Of a DNA stretch of 64,000 nt, positions 9,614 through 19,079 are shown one piece after another. The notes under the pieces are model-generated. The model saw nothing but the letters and a program-made list of their open reading frames with translations. It searched no databases and had not been told where the DNA came from. Source of the stretch: Auriscalpium vulgare (lineage: Eukaryota > Basidiomycota > Agaricomycetes > Russulales > Auriscalpiaceae). A program made the translations under genes and the position numbers. Each line of letters begins with the position of its first letter. The first letter of the stretch is position 1. The stretch covers positions 1 through 64,000 of the forward strand of contig JAHBBC010000006.1 in the NCBI GenBank assembly GCA_019915015.1. Direction: 5' to 3'.

Positions 9614-11227
9614 TTAGACGGTGATCTCGTCGTCCTTGTCATCGTCTTCCCGGGTGGGGTCGTCTGCTTCCTCTTCATGAATGGCATCGTGATCCTGCCT
9701 ATCTCCATGAAGTAGCTCGTCCACCCTGGACTGTGGGACGTCCAGAAATTCGGGCAACTCTGGCAGCGCAATGTTCGTTCGCGCGAAGTAAGGCAGGACG
9801 CGAAACTCCGCGACCGGTCGGTCGAAGAGCGCACCGTGGAGGTCCGCAAGCACGTAAGGTCCTCCTTTCCGTCGGCCAATTACCACGAACGGTCCATCGT
9901 AGCGCGGAAGCATTTTGCGATCTAATGACTTCTCGTACCGCGTGAACCGTAGGAGGACCAAGTCGCCTCTCTTGAAATTGTAGTCGCGAATCGTCGCTTC
10001 GTGGTCACGTTCAAATTTTACCGCCGCGATACGTCGCGCTTCAAAGACTTTGTCGTGGATGGTCCTTAACTGCGCTTTTCTCTTTTGTAGGGCAATTGCC
10101 CTGCGAGCTATGAGGTCTGTGGAAGACAGTAGAGACTCGGGCGGAGGCATCAAGTATGAAGCCTCGATGATATCCAGCGGCATTAGCGGCTGCGTTCCTG
10201 TTACCGCGAAGTATGGCGAGCAGCCCATCCTCCGCCTGATCGTTATCCTGTCCGACCAGAATACCGAGTACGCGACCGATGACCATTTTGCAGCATTTCC
10301 ATCGGCTGCCTTGTAGAGCGCTTGACGTACGTCGAAGTGAGACCGCTCGACTATTCCGTTGGCTCGCGAATTATATCCCGATATTCGAATGTGCCGGACT
10401 CCATACTTATGCGACAGGGATTCCAAGGCCGACACGAACGGTGCGCCGTTGTCCGTGACCACTTCTCGTAGGGCGCCCCACCGGCACAAGACGTCTTCAA
10501 AAATCCATTTCGCGATGGCGTCCGCCGTCTCCGCCCTTAGCATTCTCCACTCTGGATAGTGGGTTACGGAGCAGCGTCCTTGCACGATGTATTTGAATCC
10601 GCCGCTTGCTGGCATATGCATGGTGTCTGCATACATCTTTGCGAAAAGGTTCGCCGGCGTTGCCACCGTTGGCGGTATCAGGCTGTGGCGAACTAGTCGG
10701 GTTTCGCAAATATGGCACGTTCTCACCCACCAGGCCACGTCTGCGTCCACGTATGGCCACCAGAAACACTCCAACAGCATCATCCGCGTCGCGTAGACGC
10801 CTTTGTGTCCAACATCATCATGAGCTGCTTTGAGGACCGCGATACGTCGGTCTCCTCCCAGCACGAGTTGGTGCCTGCCTTGGTGGTGCCTTTTGAAAAG
10901 GCGGTCCCCATCCCTGAAGAACTGGAGCGCGTATCGAGCGAAACGAGCGAACTGTTCGTCGGTCAAGTCCGCCGGCCGCGCCAGGGTCCCTAACCAGTCC
11001 CTGACTAGTTCCAGCCGCTTATCAGCTTCATGAGCCTTGTCTGATCTGGGAACATTGCGATACGTCGCGTCCTGTACTGGTGCGGGTTGCATTTGGACCG
11101 TAGTTGCCCAGACGTCGGCCGGTTCATCGTGGGAGCGCCGGGCCTCCTCGCGACGTATCGCGTCCTGGCTTGAACCAGCCCCATGTTCGTCTGGTATGCT
11201 TCCTGGCCCCGTCCATCCATCTTGCCG
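9614..11227 (-). CDS. pol: Pol: integrase (after in-frame TGA)
   Basis: This is the continuation of the pol frame, about 537 codons. It has an HHCC zinc-binding region (AHDDVGHKG then CHIC), the catalytic D in YADTMHMP, D in TDNGAPF and E in GIVERSH with 34 residues between the last two by my count, then a GPY/F-like module (YDGPFVVIGRRKGGPYVL) and an acidic tail. No chromodomain is visible. The first ATG is at 11090-11092, but the frame is open back to the TGA at 11228, so an internal start is not needed if the stop is read through or is recent. Confidence 0.92.
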   Translation of the reverse strand, partial: RQDGWTGPGSIPDEHGAGSSQDAIRREEARRSHDEPADVWATTVQMQPAPVQDATYRNVPRSDKAHEADKRLELVRDWLGTLARPADLTDEQFARFARYALQFFRDGDRLFKRHHQGRHQLVLGGDRRIAVLKAAHDDVGHKGVYATRMMLLECFWWPYVDADVAWWVRTCHICETRLVRHSLIPPTVATPANLFAKMYADTMHMPASGGFKYIVQGRCSVTHYPEWRMLRAETADAIAKWIFEDVLCRWGALREVVTDNGAPFVSALESLSHKYGVRHIRISGYNSRANGIVERSHFDVRQALYKAADGNAAKWSSVAYSVFWSDRITIRRRMGCSPYFAVTGTQPLMPLDIIEASYLMPPPESLLSSTDLIARRAIALQKRKAQLRTIHDKVFEARRIAAVKFERDHEATIRDYNFKRGDLVLLRFTRYEKSLDRKMLPRYDGPFVVIGRRKGGPYVLADLHGALFDRPVAEFRVLPYFARTNIALPELPEFLDVPQSRVDELLHGDRQDHDAIHEEEADDPTREDDDKDDEITV

Positions 11228-13405
11228 TCACGAGGCTCTCTCTTGCGCTGTCTTCGGGACTACCATGTTTACGATATGTGCGAAACCATACACCGCATCA
11301 ACCCAGTCGTCGAAGTCGTCTTCCTGTTCCAGAGCGTCTCCTGGTTGCCTACGCCTCCTGGATAGGCCGTCGGGCCCGTGGAAGAGTCCCGGCACGTGCA
11401 CTAGCTCAAAATGGAACATCAGGATGCCTATAATCCACCTGTTCATACTGGCCGATGGCTCGAGGTCAGGATTTTCCAGCATGCCTTTGATATACCTGGC
11501 GTCGACCTCAATGGTCAGGTTCCTCACCCCTATCAGGTAGACTTTAAGGGCCCGCAGGGCTCGAAAAAGACCATAGAGCTCCAGCTTGGGCTGCGAGAAC
11601 CGCGCTTCGCGATCGTTTAGCGCGATGCTACCAAATCGAGAATATCGGTGTCTCTTCCTGTCTTGGGGAACGTTGGGGTCCGCCTGACTCAATAGGAAAC
11701 CCACCGCGATGTACGAGGTGTCTACCGCTAGGATCACGGGGGCCTCCGACGTGTAATCAATCGGTAGGAGCGCTGGTGATGCGAGGACTGCCTCCTTGAG
11801 GTCCTCCATAGCTCGCGACTGTTCGGGTCCCCATTCGAACGGGACGTCCTTCCTCGTCAGGTGTGTCAAGGCATGGGCTCGGTGCGCAAAGTTTCGGATA
11901 AAGATGCGCAGGACTCCAACTGTCCCCAAGAAAGCCCGTACGTCTGAGAGGTCCGTGCACGGCCCCCAATTGCGAATCTTCGCGACCTTTTCTTCGTCTG
12001 CCATCCTTCCTTGCGGTGTGCAGCGATGCCCTACCACGTAGAATTCTGGTACGCACAGCTGTGATTTCCATCCTGAGAACGTGCCATGACAGTAGCGCAT
12101 TCGTTGGACTACCCTGTTAACGTTGTTAAAGTGTTCCCATACGAACCGCCTTATGCCGTTGTTGCCGGGGATCGTTTCGTACCCTCCGCCTTCCGTCCTG
12201 TAGTCCGAGTCCGGCCCCTTCAGGGGGACGTCGTCTATAAAAGGCACCGTAATATGCGGGATTTCCGGTTGGAGAATAAAGGTCACGTCGTCGTGGAAGA
12301 TCGGGACGGAATTCGTCCACCCCATAGGCAGGGTCACCAGCCGTTTTGCGCCGTACGGCGTCTGGAAAGTCGTGAGGTCCCTTGAGGCTTCATCTAGTCT
12401 CCTTTCGTCATAGCCCACGTAGAGGTCCAGAATTCCCCCGCACGGCCGCCCCGCAAACTGCTCCGCCAAATGATCTGGGAAGGGGGGTACTCCTGAGTGC
12501 GCGATGGTCACCGCATTCAGGGGTTCCAGACTATGGACTATACGGAGGCTGGTCCCGTCCTTCTTAACCACACAGAACCACCTAGAGCGGTACGACGAGT
12601 TTGAGTCCTCGTAGACTCCCGCGGCGATCTTGGTCTTGATGAGCGCCATGACCTTGTCGTATATCCCTGGCGGAATCGGAATATTTCGCTGAACCCACGG
12701 CCGATGCGGAACTACTGGTATTGTGACGGGGGGGAAGAAGTCTTCTCGGAAGCGCCCCCGCTCCAAGTCGTCCCAGGCAAATGCCTCGTTTTGTGCGCAC
12801 ATAAACGCATGCATGAGCTTCCTTTCTTCCGGCCATAGGAAATCTCCGTCGTGGACTCGGTCAAATTGTTCGCGACGTTCCGCGGTGTACCTTCCCGTGG
12901 GTATGAAGTCCGGTGGCTTCTCTGGGAGCGGCGGCATATCCGCCAGGGGGTCCCCTCTGATCTCTCTGAGGATCCGGAAGTGCTCCGGCAGGTCCGTACG
13001 AATGGGCTTTACCTTGAGGTGTGCTGGCTTGTAACGCTTCTTCGTGGCCGCAAAGACTTCGCGCTGCATCGCGGTCGGCTGTAGCTCACCTCTGTCCGTT
13101 TCCTCCTCTCTTTCTCTCCCACTCTCGCCGTCTCCCCAGTCTGCCGCCATCCAAATAAACGTCCCTGCTCTTGCTCGTTCCTCCTCTTCCTCCCCTTCTT
13201 CCGCTCGCTTCGCGAACACTCCCGCGTATTCCTCCGGTAGGTCGCACACTGACAAATAAGCTGACTGCACATCTTCGATTGTAGGCGAGGATTCGAGGTA
13301 CACCAGGGATTCCATTCTAAGAGTATCAGGCTTATCGGGCTCGAACCCCACGACCAGCCCTACCTCCTCCTGGTCCTCCAACAAATCCTCTAGTCGCGAA
13401 AACCC
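11228..13405 (-). CDS. pol: Pol: reverse transcriptase and RNase H
   Basis: This frame is -1 relative to gag and about 725 codons long from the slippery site. The RT shows SRWFCVVKKDG, the LDLYVGYDERRL region, LPMGWTNS and FIDD at the catalytic position (near 12225) where YxDD is usual. RNase H follows with D (ILAVDTS), E (QPKLELYG) and D (IEVDARYIKG). There is no ATG near its start, which fits translation as a Gag-Pol fusion. The frame ends in an in-frame TGA (11228-11230) between RNase H and integrase; integrase continues downstream in the same frame. The stop is either a nonsense mutation or a readthrough site. Confidence 0.92.
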   Translation of the reverse strand, partial: GFSRLEDLLEDQEEVGLVVGFEPDKPDTLRMESLVYLESSPTIEDVQSAYLSVCDLPEEYAGVFAKRAEEGEEEEERARAGTFIWMAADWGDGESGREREEETDRGELQPTAMQREVFAATKKRYKPAHLKVKPIRTDLPEHFRILREIRGDPLADMPPLPEKPPDFIPTGRYTAERREQFDRVHDGDFLWPEERKLMHAFMCAQNEAFAWDDLERGRFREDFFPPVTIPVVPHRPWVQRNIPIPPGIYDKVMALIKTKIAAGVYEDSNSSYRSRWFCVVKKDGTSLRIVHSLEPLNAVTIAHSGVPPFPDHLAEQFAGRPCGGILDLYVGYDERRLDEASRDLTTFQTPYGAKRLVTLPMGWTNSVPIFHDDVTFILQPEIPHITVPFIDDVPLKGPDSDYRTEGGGYETIPGNNGIRRFVWEHFNNVNRVVQRMRYCHGTFSGWKSQLCVPEFYVVGHRCTPQGRMADEEKVAKIRNWGPCTDLSDVRAFLGTVGVLRIFIRNFAHRAHALTHLTRKDVPFEWGPEQSRAMEDLKEAVLASPALLPIDYTSEAPVILAVDTSYIAVGFLLSQADPNVPQDRKRHRYSRFGSIALNDREARFSQPKLELYGLFRALRALKVYLIGVRNLTIEVDARYIKGMLENPDLEPSASMNRWIIGILMFHFELVHVPGLFHGPDGLSRRRRQPGDALEQEDDFDDWVDAVYGFAHIVNMVVPKTAQERAS

Positions 13406-16400
13406 TCCACCCCCTGCTTCTGGGTTCGCGAGATGCGCTTGCGGCCGCGTGGAATAGTGGGGATTGACGCCATGACTCCCGTGTTTGGGTCCGTGATCGT
13501 GATTGTCTGCCTCTCGTCTGCAAAGTTTTGCACGGTACTTCCCGTGAGAACGTCAAAGGGCCTCCCCAGGAGCATGTCGTACGCCGGGTTGCGGATGATA
13601 TGCACCTGTACGTACAGCGTTATACCCCCAATCTTCATCGGGACGTTTCTAGCCAGGCCTAGCGACCTATCGCGACTTTTGTTGGCCGATATCATATCCA
13701 GGCGAACGTTCGGATCGTAATGCAGCCCGAGGTAATGGCATACGTCCTCGGACATGGAAATAATCTGCGACCCGGGATCCACGACTGCCTCGATGTGCGC
13801 TTGGTTGTCGACTAGTGGCAAGATCGAACGGAGGGCCAGCGATTCCTTGGCGACTTCCAACGGCTCAGGGTCTGGTTCCCCGTCTCCTGCTTCTCCTAGA
13901 TCTCCCATCAGAACCTCCACAATGACTTCTCCTACACGCGTCCCCTCGGGCAACTCCGTTGGCTGGTGTCCCAGGGCTTGCAGAAAGGTTTCGGGCATAT
14001 GGTCCGCGAATCCCCTCACCACCTTCTCGTCCTCTCCTGCCCCTTCGTCCTGGTCAAAGTCGAACGGAAAGAGCTCTGGTTCGCTTTCCACCATCGCCTG
14101 GACTACTGGTACTCTTGCCTCGTTTGGGACCCGCTTAGGGGTCACCACGTTGCGAACTTGAGCGCGTACTTCCGGGGCAATGGACATGAGCTCCCTCTGT
14201 GTCAAGGTGACCTCCGCATTCATGGCCCTCTCATAAACCTTACTTGCTATTACGGGGTCGCGGACCGGGGCGACCTTATTGTATGCTGGGTCCGCCTTGC
14301 GCTGCCCCGCGCTTCGTTGGTAACTTGCCGGCCCTATGTACGTCGCGTCGGGCACCTTCGCGAAAGGGTGGATCGGAGGTGTTAACGGCTCCTCACCCGC
14401 TGTGGTGTCTTCGTCGGCCTGCCTTTGTTTGTCTGTGCTATCCCCAGTCTCCCCTGGTCGGTCGACGGCCTCCGGCTCGAAGGAAACCTGCTTCTTGGCT
14501 TGCGTAAATGGCTTCCTCTTCGGAATGACCACCTCTGGAATTCGTCGCGATCTTTCGCGCTCGCCAGGCAGCAGCCCTATTGCCTGGGGAAACTCGCCCG
14601 CGTCCAGTGCGGCCTGCCGGCGTTCCTTCTGAGCTTGCCTTTCCGCTCGGGCCGTCAGGAGCACTGCCATCTCCTGCTGGAGCTCCGTCATTCTGTCTTC
14701 GTCGGTCAATTGCGGCGTCAGTTGGATTAGGCCGGCGACCGTCTGCACTTTGGCCGGCACTGGCTCGTAGTCCATCGTCGTCAGCATCATGGCTTCTGAC
14801 TGCCCGTGTTGATTCCCGGCGTAGTACGCATCCACACGCTGCTTCAGCGGGCCTTCTCCTAGCGGGATAAGTCCTCCACCCTTCAGAACGACCCGGTTGT
14901 TGTGGTCCCTAGATACGCGACCCGTCGCGATGTAGTCCTGGACCACCATACATTCCCTGACGAAGTGCCCCGTTTGGCCGCAGAAAAGGCATCCTGACGG
15001 CCCTCCCTGTCTGCCTTGATTTCCTTGCGTGGCGCGCGGCTGTTGAGTTCCCGAGGTACCCCCATAACCCCTCTGACCTCCGCCGTTCCCCTGGTTGACG
15101 AGCATCCGCGCGAACTGTTCGGCAACCGCGGCTTTGATTGCTTCTTGAAACTGTTCTATTTTGATTACAGGCTCCGTCGTTGCAACCGCCACTGCCGGTC
15201 CTGCGCTGACCGCTGGTACGATTGAGGGAGTGCCCCTCAGCTCGTACTCTCCTGCCTCTAGCACGTCGGCCATGGGGTACGGTGTTTCTTTATCGTGGTC
15301 CGGCAATTTGATCTGCAGTCTCGTCGCCACCCTGTTCATGAGGCTGTCCTGGAAAGCGCGAAGGAACGCGATATCGCGCTCACGGGTCGAGATCCTGCTT
15401 TTCTTAACCAGGAAGTCGGTGATCGCGAAGAACTGCCGATAGAATTCGCTGAGCTCGCCGCCGGACGCAATGCCCAGACGGTACCGACTGCCTACGAGCG
15501 CGTCCATGTCCGCGATGGTATACTTGCGGTCCTCATCGGCTCCCGGGTACAGTTTAACAATGGCGTCCTGAAAGTCTTGGTAGGTCTTGGTGGGATCCTT
15601 AAACTCCGGCCTCGCTTCCCACTCCTCAGCCGTCGCGACGTCCAGGTAACGCACTGCATGGCCCTTCTTCGCCGTATCATCCGCTAGTTGAGCCCGGGCA
15701 AAGAGATGGTTCAGCTCGTCGAAGTAACGCGGTAACTCGCGGGCCTTCTGATTGAAAGACGGTGCGTTGCGGTCCCCGCGGGTAGGCATTGCGACTGGCG
15801 CGACGTTGGGCTGAGGCGGTATTGCCTGTTGTCCGCCGCCTCCCCCTCCTCCACCGCCTCCGCCTCCGCCGCCGCCTCCTCCACCCGTTCCTGTTCCTTG
15901 TTGCTGTGTACTCATTCCTGACTGTGTTGGCGACTTTGGGTTGCTGGGGTTCGAACGGCTTGATGGAGCTTCTTGGGGATTGTTGCTAGCTTCCGCGACG
16001 TTTCGCGAAGTCCTATCTTGTAAGGAAACGGCCCGTCCCCATCCCGGACTGACCCGTTCGTTCCTCGAGCATTCCCCTTCCGGATCATGCCGTGTGTGAT
16101 GGTCGCTATCGCCACCATCAGAATTCAGAAGCAAACCTTCTAGTCCCTCGATCGTGACGCGATCCCCTCCTGTGATCAGGGACCTAGGGTCCTCTCCGGC
16201 GCGTCGGATCTCCCTACTGAGGGTCGGTCCATGCGGATCCTCTTCTTCTGATGGCAGACTTGATAGCGATGAGACTTCCCCCTGTTCGTCTTGTGGTTCC
16301 TCGATTTCTGCCTCTATGGCCGCCTGTCGCGACGTATTGCGAGCGTCCGCCCTCGTGGTCCTCTGCGGCTGTGTTCGCGTTGGGAGGTGGGCTATCTTGG

Positions 16401-16413
16401 GTTTCGGCGCCAT
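13390..16413 (-). CDS. gag: Gag-protease polyprotein of the Gypsy element
   Basis: An uninterrupted 1007-aa frame starts 72 nt after the PBS. In order it has a basic N-terminus, a low-complexity region ending in a long poly-Gly run (near 15840-15895), a Gag capsid-like helical region with the RELPRYFDEL motif, a CCHC zinc knuckle (C-x2-C-x4-H-x4-C, near 14950-14995), a region resembling DUF4100 of basidiomycete Gag proteins, and a pepsin-like retroviral protease with VVDPGSQI (near 13785) and DMLLGRPF (near 13570). The protease active site is DPG rather than the usual DTG. The frame ends in TAG at 13390-13392, overlapping the pol frame, so pol is expected by -1 frameshifting. Confidence 0.93.
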   Translation of the reverse strand: MAPKPKIAHLPTRTQPQRTTRADARNTSRQAAIEAEIEEPQDEQGEVSSLSSLPSEEEDPHGPTLSREIRRAGEDPRSLITGGDRVTIEGLEGLLLNSDGGDSDHHTRHDPEGECSRNERVSPGWGRAVSLQDRTSRNVAEASNNPQEAPSSRSNPSNPKSPTQSGMSTQQQGTGTGGGGGGGGGGGGGGGGGGQQAIPPQPNVAPVAMPTRGDRNAPSFNQKARELPRYFDELNHLFARAQLADDTAKKGHAVRYLDVATAEEWEARPEFKDPTKTYQDFQDAIVKLYPGADEDRKYTIADMDALVGSRYRLGIASGGELSEFYRQFFAITDFLVKKSRISTRERDIAFLRAFQDSLMNRVATRLQIKLPDHDKETPYPMADVLEAGEYELRGTPSIVPAVSAGPAVAVATTEPVIKIEQFQEAIKAAVAEQFARMLVNQGNGGGQRGYGGTSGTQQPRATQGNQGRQGGPSGCLFCGQTGHFVRECMVVQDYIATGRVSRDHNNRVVLKGGGLIPLGEGPLKQRVDAYYAGNQHGQSEAMMLTTMDYEPVPAKVQTVAGLIQLTPQLTDEDRMTELQQEMAVLLTARAERQAQKERRQAALDAGEFPQAIGLLPGERERSRRIPEVVIPKRKPFTQAKKQVSFEPEAVDRPGETGDSTDKQRQADEDTTAGEEPLTPPIHPFAKVPDATYIGPASYQRSAGQRKADPAYNKVAPVRDPVIASKVYERAMNAEVTLTQRELMSIAPEVRAQVRNVVTPKRVPNEARVPVVQAMVESEPELFPFDFDQDEGAGEDEKVVRGFADHMPETFLQALGHQPTELPEGTRVGEVIVEVLMGDLGEAGDGEPDPEPLEVAKESLALRSILPLVDNQAHIEAVVDPGSQIISMSEDVCHYLGLHYDPNVRLDMISANKSRDRSLGLARNVPMKIGGITLYVQVHIIRNPAYDMLLGRPFDVLTGSTVQNFADERQTITITDPNTGVMASIPTIPRGRKRISRTQKQGVEGFRD
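13399..13405 (-). promoter_or_regulatory. Putative -1 ribosomal frameshift site GGGTTTT
   Basis: Read in the gag frame the minus strand is G GGT TTT, a canonical X XXY YYZ slippery heptamer, two codons before the gag stop. Shifting back one base after it enters the pol frame, which is open through RT. I did not find an obvious downstream pseudoknot by eye. Confidence 0.7.
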
Positions 16414-16484
16414 GTTGATCAGCGACCGGGTGCCGTCTACGAGGCTGATTTTAAAGCTCGAACACGATCGTCATCACCATACCC

Positions 16485-16500
16485 CTCGCGGTGGGCTCCA
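16485..16500 (-). promoter_or_regulatory. Primer binding site
   Basis: Three bases inside the 5' LTR the minus strand reads TGGAGCCCACCGCGAG. It starts with TGG, as needed to pair with the CCA end of a tRNA. I could not assign the primer tRNA. The gag start codon is 72 nt further on. Confidence 0.7.
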
Positions 16501-16503
16501 AAA

Positions 16504-17160
16504 TGATACGCTATCACCCGGGACGGACCCTAGCGGGGCGTGCGGCGAGTGCCTCACAGGACAACAACCACCAACACTGCCTCCTATACGTCGCGATCCA
16601 GTCCGGGTGACTAGTCTTGCTGAGGGGGGAAGGTGTTCGTGTCGCTGTTGCGCTTCGTGCCCTCCCCGCGGTCGTGCGGGGCCACCTCCTACTGCCTAAA
16701 CACCAAACTAAACACTCACCTGCCTGGGGATGCCCTCTACGGGATCCTCCTCCGAGTGCTTTGCACCCGTGTGCGAAGCGTCCGCCTATGGGCCGTCGCA
16801 CCCCCTCTTGCCTGTCCGCCTGCCTACCTGTTCCCACATCGGTGGGGTCCTTCCTTCCTAAGTCTGGTAGCGCCTCAGGCTACAGTTTCTGTGAGGTAAA
16901 GGGTGTGGGTGGCTTGCGCCGCCCACAGGTTGATTGGGTTGCTGCGTCTCGCGCAGCTCCCTAAGTAGTGGCTCTACCTACGTCGCTAAGCCCTCCCGAT
17001 CTAGCCCGTTCCGGTGATCCGTTCCGTCGCCAGTCCCGGTTGCTCCTGGGTCGCCGGACCACGTTCCCATCACCCCCGCTCCCGCGACCCTGCGCCTCGC
17101 ATGCTGCTTCCCCGTCTCGCGACGTCTCGCTACACGCTTGCCTGCGGCCTGAACCTATCA
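16504..17160 (-). repeat. 5' LTR of the Gypsy element
   Basis: This 657-bp terminal repeat is the upstream LTR for the minus-strand gag-pol. It matches 3605-4261 with two differences, at 16762 and 17143. In both the other LTR has C followed by G and this one has T, so both are CpG to TpG changes. The outer end abuts the target duplication ACGC at 17161-17164. Confidence 0.95.
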
Positions 17161-17265
17161 ACGCGCTTACCAGTTTGCGGAGGCGGTGGTCTGCCTGGCG
17201 CGCTCTTGCTTGTGTTACGATTCCCTTGAATCGTTTCTTATGTAAGCACCAGTCGCGGTTTTTGG

Positions 17266-19079
17266 CAGACTCCTTCCCACGCCGGCTCGTTCTCGCCCAA
17301 GCGGCCCGAGACAACCGACTAAGACAACCGCAAGGGCTCGAAGAGCGACTGGCAGAAATCGTCAGGACCCCGGCTGACCCCTCGCCGCCTCCTGCCTAAT
17401 CCAGTCACAGCCCCGTCGGGTAAAGTGCGCGGGGACGCGTTACAGTCGTGTTGAGCAGTGTAGCTTATATGTAGTAAATAGGGTGTCGTGTTTGCTTCAA
17501 ATCATTATGTCCTTGCTTGTTGAACAAGGATTGCATTTCTTCCAGCACTCGGAGTTGAGTCTATCCAACTTTCTCGTCTAGTCACCATTCTACAGTCCCC
17601 ACCCTCACTGGCCACGATGTCATCAGAGACCTACACCAGAATTTCGAAACCGTGCTCAATGCATATTGCGCACACGCTGCATCTATTCAGAATGCGACAG
17701 AATGGGCCACAGCCATAGTCATAGAAACACTATGTACGGAGGTGAAGGCACTGTCTCACGAGGGCGCCGGACTGCACTTCAACGTCCACTGCAAAGAATT
17801 TCAACATCCAGAAGCTAGCAATGACAATGCAAAAGCACGCACCTTGTCTTCAATTTGGGGACTCGTGGATGTTCTTCCTGAAGCCGATCCATCGTTGAGG
17901 AAGCGGCAAGGGATATTGGGCAAACAGAAGTCCTCCGCAGCACCCAAATCAAGCGAAGGAGACATCGAGATCGACGAGAATCAATACTGGGCGGAGCTGG
18001 GGGTTCTTGATGAGCTGGGAGACACGGTCAACGCCACAGAGCCGGACAGGCCGGCCGGGATCGCAGCGGAGGGCCTCCGGTCAGAGACAGACAGCCCAGT
18101 GAAAACTATCGTGAGTGAAGGCACATTGCGGTATACACGATATCTCACCGAAGCGCGGGTTGCAGGTGGCTCTGTGCATTTGCTCACCGAACTCGACACA
18201 TGTCGTAGATGGCGGCCTCGCGCGCCCATCGTCTACACAGTGTGAGCAGCCTGTCAAGACCGTACGGTACCGCTTGGATTCTGCGCAACTGGGAAAGAAT
18301 ACATGACGTGCGGGCTGAATATTCTCGCTCAAAACGTGCGGCTCTGCAGACTCGAGCATCTACGCACACTGTTTGCCCCGAGCCGGATCCCACTCCGACA
18401 GCACCTTGTGCAGGTTATCCGCGCATGCCCTCTGCATCCACTTTTCCGTGATGAGGGTATCGCCGGGGTTGCAACGCATCTTCATGAGATGGCTCCACCT
18501 GCTCAACTCAACCCTTAAGCATCAATGCCAGGATAGACAACGCACCTGTCCGTATTCCCCATGTGGATGAGCGTCGTCCAGTCGCTGTACACAGGCTCAT
18601 ACACGCGCTGGCTGAACATGCGGATGAACTTCTGCACCTTCACGATGCCCATCGCGGGCGAGTACTGCAGCGCCTTGGGCACGACCACTCGCGTCGAGTG
18701 AGCGGTGTCCGAGCCGAAGAGGCGCCAAAGCCATAAGAGCGCGCACATCGTGGGGTTGGGCCGGGCGCATCGATTGAGAAGCGGTCTGCGTCAGGGTGTA
18801 GATGGTGTTGAAGGGGTACATTGGGCTCGGGAGGCCTGAGGGAAGGAGATGTGCAAGGGCGATAGGTTAGACAAGTCAACGACGTACCGCCCGCGAGCGG
18901 GAGCATGTCGCTCGGCTAGCGGCCCATCGGTCGGCTGTGACTGGATTAGGCAGGAGGCGGCGAGGGGTCAGCCGGGGTCCTGACGATTTCTGCCAGTCGC
19001 TCTTCGAGCCCTTGCGGTTGTCTTAGTCGGTTGTCTCGGGCCGCTTGGGCGAGAACGAGCCGGCGTGGGAAGGAGTCTG
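17266..19079. mobile_element. Mutator-like TIR element, non-autonomous
   Basis: The 1814-bp element starts CAGACTCCTTCCC and ends GGGAAGGAGTCTG. Its terminal inverted repeats are 147 bp (17266-17412 and 18933-19079) and identical by eye. It is flanked by the 9-bp duplication GGTTTTTGG (17257-17265 and 19080-19088). Removing it restores repeat R1. Long perfect TIRs with a 9-bp target duplication are the classic Mutator/MULE signature. Inside are only a 197-aa open frame (17652-18245, plus strand, no domain recognised) and short frames on the minus strand near 18515-18900; no transposase is seen. It is probably mobilised in trans, and the interior may be captured host sequence. Confidence 0.9.
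17652..18245 (+). CDS. Hypothetical frame inside the Mutator-like element
   Basis: This 197-codon frame lies wholly inside the TIR element. The first 130 residues have ordinary composition with acidic stretches. I recognise no transposase catalytic triad, zinc finger or other domain. It could be an exon of a captured gene fragment. There is no TATA box or conserved start that I can point to, so I treat it as a weak prediction. Confidence 0.25.
   Translation: MLNAYCAHAASIQNATEWATAIVIETLCTEVKALSHEGAGLHFNVHCKEFQHPEASNDNAKARTLSSIWGLVDVLPEADPSLRKRQGILGKQKSSAAPKSSEGDIEIDENQYWAELGVLDELGDTVNATEPDRPAGIAAEGLRSETDSPVKTIVSEGTLRYTRYLTEARVAGGSVHLLTELDTCRRWRPRAPIVYTV

Larger units (their letters stand above)
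3605..17160 (-). mobile_element. Full-length Ty3/Gypsy LTR retrotransposon with antisense gene cargo
   Basis: The element is 13,556 bp and lies on the minus strand. Both LTRs are 657 bp, start TG and end CA, and differ at two sites. The flanks share the 4-bp duplication ACGC (3601-3604 and 17161-17164). In element orientation the order is 5' LTR, PBS, gag-protease, -1 frameshift site, RT-RNase H, integrase, a PPT-like block, about 5.3 kb carrying three plus-strand spliced genes, a second PPT and the 3' LTR. RT before integrase places it in Ty3/Gypsy; there is no chromodomain. The near-identical LTRs mean a recent insertion. The unusual part is the antisense cargo between pol and the 3' LTR, which makes the element more than twice the usual 5-6 kb. 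Confidence 0.95.
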
